Notes under the pieces: generated by a model
Seen by the model: the letters and a program-made list of their open reading frames with translations, nothing else
What the model was told of the DNA's origin: nothing
Database searches by the model: none
DNA from: JAXDLH01 sp034666705
GTDB taxonomy: Bacteria; Chloroflexota; UBA6077; SHYK01
Assembly: GCA_034666705.1 (NCBI GenBank)
Contig: JAXDLH010000484.1
Coordinates: forward strand, 1 to 10,164
Direction of reading: 5' to 3'
DNA length: 10,164 bases
Shown: piece by piece, positions 1 to 6,164 of the stretch
Layout: the number at the start of each line of letters is the position of its first letter
Numbering within the stretch: position 1 is the first letter of the stretch
Made by a program: the position numbers and the translations under genes

Positions 1-633
1 CGGATTGTTGGCGTATACGTCGCCCGCATCAGCAAAGCGCTGCGCCACTTGCACTTCGCTGTCCCCCAGAATCAACCGCGCCTGGCGCTCGCGATCGGCC
101 TGGGCGACGCGACTCATCGCATCCTGCAATACGTCCGGAATCTTGATGTCGCGCATTTGCACCGACTGCACCTTGATGCCCCATGGCTCGGTCTGGGCAT
201 CGAGCGCCTCGGTCATCATGACGTCGAGTGTCGCACGATCCGCGAGCACGTGGGCGAGGTCGCTTTTCCCGATGTTGTCGCGCAGCGCGGTCTGCGCGGC
301 GCCGAGCACAGCGGAGGTGTAGTCCGCCACCTGCAGCACCGCACGGGCAGGATCGACGACCCGCCAGAAGATGATCGTGTCCACGTTCACCGGCACGTTG
401 TCGTGCGTGAGCGTTTGCTCCGCGGTGAAGCTGCTCGTAATCGTGCGCAGGTCGATCGTGAACGGGGTGCGCTCGATCCAGGGAAGCAGCAGGAACACGC
501 CGGGGCCGCGCACGCCGGTGAAGCGGCCGAGGCGGAGCACGACCTTGCGCTCCCACTCACTACACATCCGCAGCGAGGGGACAATGATCAGCAGCACGAT
601 CGCAATGATGATGATGAGCGGAGTGAAAGACAC
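1..633 (-). CDS. Stomatin/slipin-type SPFH (band 7) membrane protein, C-terminus cut off by window edge
   Basis: The frame is open from a GTG at 633 to base 1, giving 211 residues without a stop. The start is supported by AGGAGG (minus strand, 639-644) five bases upstream. Residues 4-19 are a run of Ile/Leu/Val, a single N-terminal membrane anchor. The SPFH/band 7 domain follows, with WERKVVLRLGRF near residue 27, then GPGVFLLLPWIE, a VPVNVDTIIFWRVVDP strand segment, and a helical stretch ending QADRERQARL, which is typical of slipins. Family members assemble into membrane-associated oligomeric rings or scaffolds and often pair with an NfeD-like protein or protease. Any such partner would lie beyond the left edge and cannot be seen. 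About 40 or more residues are probably missing. The gene is divergent from the SWIM/cob/fol transcription unit. The family assignment is firm; the cellular role is not known from sequence. Confidence 0.9.
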   Translation of the reverse strand, partial: MSFTPLIIIIAIVLLIIVPSLRMCSEWERKVVLRLGRFTGVRGPGVFLLLPWIERTPFTIDLRTITSSFTAEQTLTHDNVPVNVDTIIFWRVVDPARAVLQVADYTSAVLGAAQTALRDNIGKSDLAHVLADRATLDVMMTEALDAQTEPWGIKVQSVQMRDIKIPDVLQDAMSRVAQADRERQARLILGDSEVQVAQRFADAGDVYANNP

Positions 634-772
634 AGACGCCTCCTGTGGGCCTTCTTCGAGCAGCGTGCTGGCCTTGGAGACAAACCACACTGCGCCGCAC
701 GCGCCGTCGGCTGTCCCATGGTAACAGAGGATGGGCCGGTGCCCCGCAGGCTCATCCCGCGCGAATTCCGGT

Positions 773-801
773 TTGACCGGGCTCTCTTGCCGACCTATAC
801 T
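773..801 (+). promoter_or_regulatory. Sigma70-type promoter for the SWIM gene and possibly the cob/fol operon
   Basis: TTGACC (773-778) and TATACT (796-801) are separated by exactly 17 bases; each differs from consensus at one position. Transcription would start near 808, about 145 bases before the SWIM start codon. It is the best promoter-like sequence I see in the window. No equally good promoter is visible before cobS at 1288, so this one may drive the whole plus-strand run to 6859, subject to hairpins at 883-914 and 1222-1249. The call rests on sequence match only. Confidence 0.6.
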
Positions 802-882
802 CGGAGAGTCGACTCCACTCGGACTGGGGCGGCAGGGGAGTCGGGGTGCCACGAAGCACAACGACGAGTCCAGAGGTCGGTG

Positions 883-914
883 AGCGCCAGTCTGCCATGG
901 GGCGGGTTGGCGCT
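883..914 (+). promoter_or_regulatory. 14-bp leader hairpin upstream of SWIM gene, possible attenuator
   Basis: Bases 883-896 pair continuously with 901-914 around the four-base loop ATGG. There are 11 Watson-Crick pairs and three G-U wobbles in the centre (890-907, 891-906, 893-904). The wobbles pair only in RNA read from the plus strand; in a minus-strand transcript they would be A-C mismatches. The structure, if functional, therefore belongs to the SWIM leader. The bases after it (cttgtgttt) are only moderately T-rich, so full intrinsic termination is uncertain. The hairpin ends 38 bases before the start codon and 28 before the purine-rich ribosome-binding stretch at 943-948. Confidence 0.45.
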
Positions 915-952
915 CTTGTGTTTCCGCGATCACGTCGCGCTTGGGGGGAATG

Positions 953-1222
953 ATGCACTCGAGCCTCATCGGGAAGATCCAGAAGGCCCACCAGTATGCG
1001 GAGGAGCCGGAGCGGATCGAGATTGCTGAGTTCAGTGCGAGCTTCCGTGGCGATCACGATTTGCACCGCGTAACCTATCGCGACGGCCACTGGCACTGCT
1101 CATGTGAGTTCTACGCCCAGTGGGAGACGTGCAGCCACATCATGGCTACGCAGCGCGTGCTTGGCCCGATCACTCCTCACGAGCACGCGGAGCAAACGCC
1201 CATGATCCGTGCCGTAGTCTGA
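953..1222 (+). CDS. Small SWIM zinc-finger protein
   Basis: This 89-residue protein carries a CxCx8CxH zinc-binding signature, Cys49, Cys51, Cys60 and His62, in the context WHCSCEFYAQWETCSHIMA. That is the SWIM domain pattern, a small zinc finger linked to nucleic-acid or protein binding. The preceding residues (about 20-48) form a strand-rich segment (IEIAEFSASFRGDHDLHRVTY) normal for the start of SWIM domains. Nothing else is present: no helicase or transposase domain, no signal peptide. ATG 953 is chosen because it lies four bases after GGGGGG (943-948). ATG 950 and TTG 941 are in-frame alternatives that would add one or four residues. It follows a strong promoter and a structured leader, and lies 65 bases upstream of the cob/fol genes. 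A DNA- or RNA-binding regulatory role is plausible but not shown. Confidence 0.82.
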   Translation: MHSSLIGKIQKAHQYAEEPERIEIAEFSASFRGDHDLHRVTYRDGHWHCSCEFYAQWETCSHIMATQRVLGPITPHEHAEQTPMIRAVV

Positions 1223-1249
1223 GGTCTATTCGCCAGCCTGCTCAGACCT
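1222..1249 (+). other. Inverted repeat between SWIM gene and cobS, weak terminator or processing hairpin
   Basis: AGGTCT (1222-1227) and AGACCT (1244-1249) form a perfect 6-bp stem with a 16-base loop, beginning at the last base of the SWIM stop codon. No T-run follows, so it is not a convincing intrinsic terminator. It could partly separate the SWIM message from the downstream operon. Confidence 0.3.
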
Positions 1250-1287
1250 GGTTGACCGCGCTGTAATGCTCCGCGCCTCCACGTGGG

Positions 1288-2058
1288 GTGAGAACCGACT
1301 TGGGGGCAGAACGGGCTGTGTCACTCCTTGCGGCCTGCGAGTTCCTGACGGTATTGCCGTTCGGCACGCGCACGGAGACGACCGAGCGCGAGGTCGAGCG
1401 CAGTATCACGTGGTTCCCCCTGGTGGGAGCGCTCCTCGGGTTAGTGCTCGTCGCGGTCGACTGGTCCAGTCGTCTTGTGGTGGCAACGCCAGTCACCAAC
1501 GCATTGCTGCTCGCAACGATCGTGGTGTGCACCGGATCGCTGCACCTCGACGGGCTCATCGACTCCGCAAACGGGCTCGTAGCTGGACCGGACCGAGTCG
1601 CCCGGCTTGCGGTGATGCACCACTCAGTCGCTTCATCGCCGGGCGCCATCGCCGGGGCGTGGGTCATGTGCGCAACGTACGTCGCGCTCGGCGCAGTGCC
1701 GGTCGCCATCCGCCCGGCTGTCTTACTCCTCATGCCCGCTTGTGGCCGCACCGGCATCCTCGTCGCCTATCGCCTCTTTCCATACGCCCGCCAGGAGCTG
1801 AGCTTGAGCGCGGCCCTGAAGCGTGGCGCGACCACCTCGCGGGCGCTCGGCGGCGTGGGCGCCGCCGGCGCGCTCTGCCTGCTCGTGGGCGGCGCTGGCG
1901 GACTAGCAATGCTCGGCGTCGCACTGCTCACCATGCTCGCCGTCTCGGGTTTGGCGATGGCCCGCCTCGGCGGCATTACCGGCGACGTGTGCGGCGCGAC
2001 GTGCGTGCTGAGCGAGTTGGCTGTGGTGCTCGTGGCCCCCTATATGCTCGTCCAATGA
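1288..2058 (+). CDS. CobS-family protein, copy 1, with altered conserved residues
   Basis: This 256-residue, very hydrophobic, multi-pass protein belongs to the adenosylcobinamide-GDP ribazoletransferase (CobS) family. Recognisable blocks are CEFLTVLPF (17-25), WFPLVGALLG (42-51), GSLHLDGLID (83-92) and near the C-terminus LGGITGDVCGA. Several family positions differ. The usual DG after HLDGLxDxx is Asn95-Gly, the usual RDS of the following helix is His111-His112-Ser, the GLG block near the middle is replaced by LSL, and the first Glu after TGDxxGA is Val. The second copy immediately downstream keeps all of these. Copy 1 is thus either a diverged enzyme, an inactive partner subunit or a decaying duplicate. 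The frame is intact and codon use matches the neighbours. The GTG start at 1288 is uncertain, with no clear ribosome-binding site; GTG 1318 is an alternative. It ends in an ATGA overlap with copy 2. Confidence 0.85.
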   Translation: MRTDLGAERAVSLLAACEFLTVLPFGTRTETTEREVERSITWFPLVGALLGLVLVAVDWSSRLVVATPVTNALLLATIVVCTGSLHLDGLIDSANGLVAGPDRVARLAVMHHSVASSPGAIAGAWVMCATYVALGAVPVAIRPAVLLLMPACGRTGILVAYRLFPYARQELSLSAALKRGATTSRALGGVGAAGALCLLVGGAGGLAMLGVALLTMLAVSGLAMARLGGITGDVCGATCVLSELAVVLVAPYMLVQ

Positions 2059-2807
2059 GCTTCGTCGTGGCCTTCGAGTTTTTGACCTGCCTCCGCTTCC
2101 CGCTGCCCAGACGGGACCAGGAAGTACGGGTTGGGAGGTCGCTCCGCTGGTTCCCACTCGTCGGCGCCCTCATCGGCTGCGCCGTCGGACTCATCGATTC
2201 GCTGCTCGGGCGAGTCACCACCCCGGAGATCCGCGCCGTGCTCGCCGTCGGGTTGCTCGCGGCGATCACCGGTGGCTTGCATCTCGATGGACTCATGGAC
2301 AGTTGCGACGGGCTCTTCGTGTTTGCACCCGCCGAGCGGCGACTGCAGATCATGCGCGATAGCCACGTCGGGAGCTTCGCAATCGTCGGTCTCGTAACCG
2401 ACCTGCTCCTGAAATACAGCGCGCTGCTGGTGGTGCCAGAACCGGTGCGACTCCCCACCTTCGTGGCTATGGGGGCGCTCTCGCGCTGGGCGATGGTGCT
2501 GGCAACTGTGCACTACCCTTCGGCCCGCGCTGACGGCCTCGGTCGCGCCTACAAGTCATCGGCCAACGCCCGCGAGCTGGTGATCGCGACGCCCCTCGCC
2601 CTCCTCGCCCTCGCGCCCCTGCGGCTGGCAGGACTTGGCCTCATCGCCGTTGCGTTCGCGGCGACCGTTTTCACTGCGCGCCTCGTGATGCGCCGTATTC
2701 CTGGCCTCACGGGCGACACATACGGCGCAATCTCGGAAATCGTCGAGATAGCCGTAGCGATCGCCGTGCCGCCCTTGCTGGTTGCCGTGCCTATGTGGGG
2801 GCCGTGA
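2055..2807 (+). CDS. cobS: Adenosylcobinamide-GDP ribazoletransferase (cobalamin synthase), copy 2
   Basis: This is a 250-residue integral membrane enzyme, a normal length for the family. CobS joins adenosylcobinamide-GDP to alpha-ribazole (or its 5'-phosphate), giving adenosylcobalamin (phosphate) and GMP at the cytoplasmic membrane. All family blocks are present: FEFLTCLRFPLP (7-18), WFPLVGALIG (32-41), GGLHLDGLMDSCDG (73-86, with His76, Asp78, Asp82 and Asp85), IMRDSHVG (99-106), ARADGLGRAY in the second half, and LTGDTYGAISEIVEI near the C-terminus. Several strongly hydrophobic helices alternate with these conserved loops. The ATG overlaps the TGA of copy 1 (2055-2058), which suggests translational coupling. 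This copy should be the catalytically competent one. Assignment is confident from family motifs and from the cobT and cobC-type neighbours. Confidence 0.93.
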   Translation: MSFVVAFEFLTCLRFPLPRRDQEVRVGRSLRWFPLVGALIGCAVGLIDSLLGRVTTPEIRAVLAVGLLAAITGGLHLDGLMDSCDGLFVFAPAERRLQIMRDSHVGSFAIVGLVTDLLLKYSALLVVPEPVRLPTFVAMGALSRWAMVLATVHYPSARADGLGRAYKSSANARELVIATPLALLALAPLRLAGLGLIAVAFAATVFTARLVMRRIPGLTGDTYGAISEIVEIAVAIAVPPLLVAVPMWGP

Positions 2808-2848
2808 TATGCTTGGGGCCCGTCACCTCATGCCATCTGAGCGAGGCC

Positions 2849-3946
2849 ATGGACGATCTGCTTTTCGCCTGCGCCGATGAAGAAGGACGCCGCCTGGCAG
2901 CGCGCCTGCGCGGTCAGCGACCGCTTTTCCTTTGCGTGATCGCCTCCACCGAGACCGCACTCATCCCGGGCATCTCGGCAGCGGGAGCGACGACCGAGCT
3001 CATCCCATTTACCGCTGCCGCCGACGCGGAGGTACTCGCCTACGGCACGGCCCGTTGCGTGCCGGGCGTGCCCTCGAACCCGCTCGGTCCGCCTGGCCCA
3101 GCCCTGATCACTCGCGCGGCGCTCGAGCTGGCGTCGATTCCACACCTGGTGGTCGACGCCGGCTGCCGCATTGCGCCGGACGCACCCTCCGTACAGCTCG
3201 GCTGCCAGCCCGGTGGTCTGATTACCAACGGGCATGCCGTGCCGAATGCGGCGGCGCTCTTCGCCGCGGGCCATGCACTGGGCCAGAGGCTCGGACGAAC
3301 TCACCCGTATCTCGTCATAGGCGAGAGCGTCCCCGGGGGAACGACCACCGCGCTCGCCTTGCTCCGCGCGCTGGGCATTGCGGCGGACGGTCGGGTGAGC
3401 AGCAGCATGGCGGAGAACGCCCATGCCAGCAAGACCGCGCTCGTCGACCGAGCGATGCAGCATCTTGACCTCGACGCCGTGACGCAAGACCCGCTCGCGG
3501 CCGTCGCCACGCTCGGCGACCCAATGCAGGCGACCGTGGCCGGTCTCGCCAGCGGCTGCCTCGACGCCGACACGCCGCTCTTGCTCGCCGGCGGAACGCA
3601 GATGATCGCCGTTCTCGCGCTGTTGCGACGGCTCGCCACGCTGCAGCGCGCACCCGATCCGTCGGGTCGCATCGCCGTCGCGACGACTCGTTGGGTCGTC
3701 GAGGATCCCCGGGCCGATGCAATCGGCCTGCAACGGGAGGTCGGACCCGATCCACTGCTCGCCACTGCCCTTTCGTTCGCACACGCCCGCCATGCCGGGT
3801 TGCGGCGCTACGAAGAGGGGCTCGTCAAAGAGGGAGTGGGTGCGGGCGGGGCGGCGATCGCTGCAGCGCTGTGCGCGGACGTTCGTTGCCGCGAGCTCCT
3901 GGCATGCGTCGAGTCGATCGCTGCTCGCCTGGGCATCCCTGAGTGA
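2849..3946 (+). CDS. cobT: Archaeal/cyanobacterial-type nicotinate mononucleotide:base phosphoribosyltransferase (CobT, UPF0284 type)
   Basis: The enzyme moves phosphoribose from nicotinate mononucleotide to a base such as 5,6-dimethylbenzimidazole, giving the alpha-ribazole phosphate used by CobS. The 365-residue product carries the blocks of the UPF0284/TIGR00303 CobT family rather than of the classical enterobacterial one: TETALIPGISAAGAT (34-48), PGPALITRAALELASIPH, LVIGESVPGGTTTALALL, GRVSSSMAENAHASKTALV, VAGLASG, LLLAGGTQMIAVLALL, and VKEGVGAGGAAIAA (Lys327, Glu328). The start is debatable. ATG 2849 gives the usual N-terminus length of about 20 residues before the RGQRPLF strand. GTG 2804 would overlap the cobS stop in the same GTGA arrangement used elsewhere in this operon and adds 15 residues; GTG 2795 is less likely. 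The gene ends in a GTGA overlap with folP. Confidence 0.92.
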   Translation: MDDLLFACADEEGRRLAARLRGQRPLFLCVIASTETALIPGISAAGATTELIPFTAAADAEVLAYGTARCVPGVPSNPLGPPGPALITRAALELASIPHLVVDAGCRIAPDAPSVQLGCQPGGLITNGHAVPNAAALFAAGHALGQRLGRTHPYLVIGESVPGGTTTALALLRALGIAADGRVSSSMAENAHASKTALVDRAMQHLDLDAVTQDPLAAVATLGDPMQATVAGLASGCLDADTPLLLAGGTQMIAVLALLRRLATLQRAPDPSGRIAVATTRWVVEDPRADAIGLQREVGPDPLLATALSFAHARHAGLRRYEEGLVKEGVGAGGAAIAAALCADVRCRELLACVESIAARLGIPE

Positions 3947-4842
3947 GCGACCCGCGGCCATCGATGCGCTGTGGCGACGCCGTGCTTCGCTGGGGCCATA
4001 AAACCTACGTGATGGGCATCGTCAACGTCACGCCAGACTCGTTCTCAGGTGACGGTCAGCTTGATACGCGCAGAGCGGTCGCCCACGGCCTGGCGCTCGT
4101 CGCCAATGGCGCCGACATCCTCGACGTGGGCGGTGAATCGACGCGCCCCGGGGCGGATCCCGTCGACGCCGCCGAGGAGGAGCGGCGAGTGGTGCCGGTG
4201 ATCACGGAGCTGCACGCGCGGACGACGCGGCCGATCTCAATCGACACATCCCGGGCGGAGGTCGCAGAAGCCGCACTCGACGCGGGAGCCACGATCGTCA
4301 ACGACGTGTGGGGCTTCCAGCGCGATCCAGCACTCGCGGGCGTCGTGGCACGGCACGGCGCGGGCGCGGTGGCAATGCACAACCGCGCGGCTATTGCTAG
4401 CCGCGCGGAAGGACTCGGCGGTTATTTTCGCGAAGTCGCATACGATAATTTGCTGGCCGAAGTCGTCGCGGGGTTGAAGGAGAGCATGGTGATCCTCGAG
4501 CACTCCGGGGTTGCGCGAAGCCAAATCGTGGTTGACCCGGGTATCGGCTTCGGCAAGACGCCCGAGCAGAACCTCGAATTACTCGCGCGGCTCGGCGAGC
4601 TGCGCACGCTCGGCGCGTCGATCCTGGTCGGTACGTCGCGCAAGTCGGTGATCGGCGTCACCCTTGACCTGCCGCCCCAGGACCGCGTCGAGGGAACCGC
4701 CGCCACGGTCGCGCTCGCCATACGCAATGGGGCCGACGTCGTGCGCGTCCACGACCTGCCCGCGATGGCGCGCGTGGCGCGAATGGCCGATGCAGTCGTC
4801 CGCGGGTGGCCAATTGCGATCGAACCAGAGGTCGGCCGGTGA
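3943..4842 (+). CDS. folP: Dihydropteroate synthase
   Basis: FolP condenses p-aminobenzoate with 6-hydroxymethyl-7,8-dihydropterin diphosphate to form 7,8-dihydropteroate in the cytosol; it is the sulfonamide target. The 299-residue TIM-barrel protein has the diagnostic series of motifs: MGIVNVTPDSFSGDG (24-38), DILDVGGESTRPGA (58-71), ISIDTSRAEVAEAA (98-111), IVNDVWG (118-124), a shortened AMHN (144-147), VVDPGIGFGKTPEQN (from 196), VGTSRKS (229-235) and VRVHD (267-271). Pterin- and sulfa-site residues (Asn28, Asp101, Asn120, Asp198, Lys234, Arg268, His270) are all in place. The GTG start overlaps the cobT stop by four bases and the gene ends in the same overlap with folC. No folB, folK or folE is nearby, so the early folate steps are encoded elsewhere. 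Confidence 0.96.
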   Translation: MSDPRPSMRCGDAVLRWGHKTYVMGIVNVTPDSFSGDGQLDTRRAVAHGLALVANGADILDVGGESTRPGADPVDAAEEERRVVPVITELHARTTRPISIDTSRAEVAEAALDAGATIVNDVWGFQRDPALAGVVARHGAGAVAMHNRAAIASRAEGLGGYFREVAYDNLLAEVVAGLKESMVILEHSGVARSQIVVDPGIGFGKTPEQNLELLARLGELRTLGASILVGTSRKSVIGVTLDLPPQDRVEGTAATVALAIRNGADVVRVHDLPAMARVARMADAVVRGWPIAIEPEVGR

Positions 4843-6164
4843 GCGTCGAGCCAGCCGTCTACCTTGCGAGCCTGCCGGATATCGAGCGCGGCGCGTCCTC
4901 GATTGAGATGGGGCTGCACCGAATCCGGGCGTTGCTCGATGCCCTCGGCCGACCGGATAAATGCTACCCATCGATACTGATCGCGGGCACCAAGGGCAAA
5001 GGCTCCACCGCCGCAATGACCGAGCGCAGCTTGCGGGCGGCTGGCTATCGCACCGGGCTCTATACCCAACCGCACCTCCACACCATTCGTGAGCGGGTCC
5101 GCGTCGACGGTGCAATGCTCACGCCGGATGAGTTCGCCGCCGCGATGGCACGGGTACGCGGGGCCGTGGAGCGCGTTCCCGGCCCGACCACCGCCTATGA
5201 CGTGATGACCGCGCTCGCCCTTGATTGGTTCGCGAGCCAGGGGGTCGACGTCGCCGTGCTCGAGGTCGGGCTCGGCGGACGGCTCGACGCCACCAACGCC
5301 GTGGCGGCGCAGCTCGCCGTCCTTACGTCGATTAGCCTCGATCACACGCAGATCCTCGGCAGCACCGTGGACGCGATCGCTCGCGAGAAGGCAGACATCG
5401 TCAAGGTCGGCCGGCCGTGCGTGAGCGCTCCCCAGCCATTGGAGGCAATGGCGGTGATTCGCTCCGTCGCCGCCCAGCGTGGGGCGCCGCTCGTGGTCGC
5501 TGGGACCGACGATGCCGCCCGATGGGACCCAGACCGACCGTGGGACCTGCTCACCCCACGCGGCCGGCTCGTCGACCTCGCGCCAGCACTGCGCGGCGTG
5601 TTTCAGCGCACGAACGTGCTCGTCGCCACGACCGTGCTCCAGGAGATCGACCGGGCTGGCTTTTGTCACGTTCCCCTGGATGCAGCGCGCTGGGGCATCG
5701 AGGCAGTCGTGTGGCCCGGCAGGTTCGAGGTGTTGGACGGAGTGCCGCCAATCGTGATCGACGGCGCGCATAACGTCGAGTCCGCTCAGTTGCTTCGGGT
5801 GTCTCTCGAGGCCGCATTTCCGGGGCGGGGGATCGTGCTCGTCCTGGGAATCATGAGCGATAAGGACCGCGCGGGCATCGTGCAGGCGCTCTTGCCGGCC
5901 GCGCATGTGATGGCGACCCGCGCACACAACCCGCGCGCGGTCGATCCTGCGGAGATCGCCGCGCTGGCAATACGCCACGGCGTCCCGGCCACAACGTCGG
6001 ATTCCGTCGGCGAGGCGCTGGAGCTCGCTCGTACCCGGGCTGGCCCAGATAGCGTCGTCGTCGTGACCGGCTCGCTCTACGTGGTGGGCGAGGCACGGGA
6101 AGCCCTTGGCCTGGCAGAGCCCAGCGCCGAGCCGCCGTATAACCCCTGGGCGAGTGTGCGATGA
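4839..6164 (+). CDS. folC: Dihydrofolate synthase / folylpolyglutamate synthase
   Basis: FolC, a Mur-ligase-like enzyme, adds glutamate to dihydropteroate with ATP and usually also extends the polyglutamate tail of reduced folates, so it takes the product of FolP directly. The 441-residue protein is of normal length. It shows the P-loop IAGTKGKGST (48-57, with Lys where the fourth residue is often Asn), TQPHLHTIRERVRVDG (from 76; the SPHL loop is QPHL here), EVGLGGRLDATN (142-153), SLDHTQILG (166-174) followed by AREKADIVK, PGRFEV, and the second-domain signature VIDGAHNVESA (306-316). GTG 4839 overlaps the folP stop in a GTGA; an in-frame start at 4806 lies inside folP and is not needed. The 3' end overlaps the next ATG in an ATGA. 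Whether it does both reactions cannot be told from sequence. Confidence 0.95.
   Translation: MSVEPAVYLASLPDIERGASSIEMGLHRIRALLDALGRPDKCYPSILIAGTKGKGSTAAMTERSLRAAGYRTGLYTQPHLHTIRERVRVDGAMLTPDEFAAAMARVRGAVERVPGPTTAYDVMTALALDWFASQGVDVAVLEVGLGGRLDATNAVAAQLAVLTSISLDHTQILGSTVDAIAREKADIVKVGRPCVSAPQPLEAMAVIRSVAAQRGAPLVVAGTDDAARWDPDRPWDLLTPRGRLVDLAPALRGVFQRTNVLVATTVLQEIDRAGFCHVPLDAARWGIEAVVWPGRFEVLDGVPPIVIDGAHNVESAQLLRVSLEAAFPGRGIVLVLGIMSDKDRAGIVQALLPAAHVMATRAHNPRAVDPAEIAALAIRHGVPATTSDSVGEALELARTRAGPDSVVVVTGSLYVVGEAREALGLAEPSAEPPYNPWASVR

Noticed and set aside
802..950. Cobalamin riboswitch in the leader ahead of the B12 genes
   Set aside because: A stretch near 885-896 (GCCAGTCTGCC) faintly recalls a B12 box, but the spacing is wrong, the leader is short, other conserved riboswitch blocks are absent, and the same bases form the 14-bp hairpin.
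49..1029. 326-codon plus-strand open frame over the left edge
   Set aside because: It runs antisense through the slipin gene, then across the promoter, leader and SWIM start in a different frame; it has no family motif.
1252..1280. Second promoter for cobS using TTGACC at 1252
   Set aside because: No -10-like hexamer occurs 16-18 bases downstream; the only AT-rich bases (GTAATG) are far too close.
1266..2807. A single 513-codon plus-strand frame that could suggest a CobS fusion protein
   Set aside because: The first 263 codons are an out-of-frame shadow of cobS copy 1, rich in Arg and without family motifs; the real copy 2 starts at ATG 2055 within this frame.
2828..3961. 377-codon minus-strand open frame opposite cobT
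   Set aside because: It mirrors the codon periodicity of cobT, which has unmistakable family motifs; the minus-strand product shows none.
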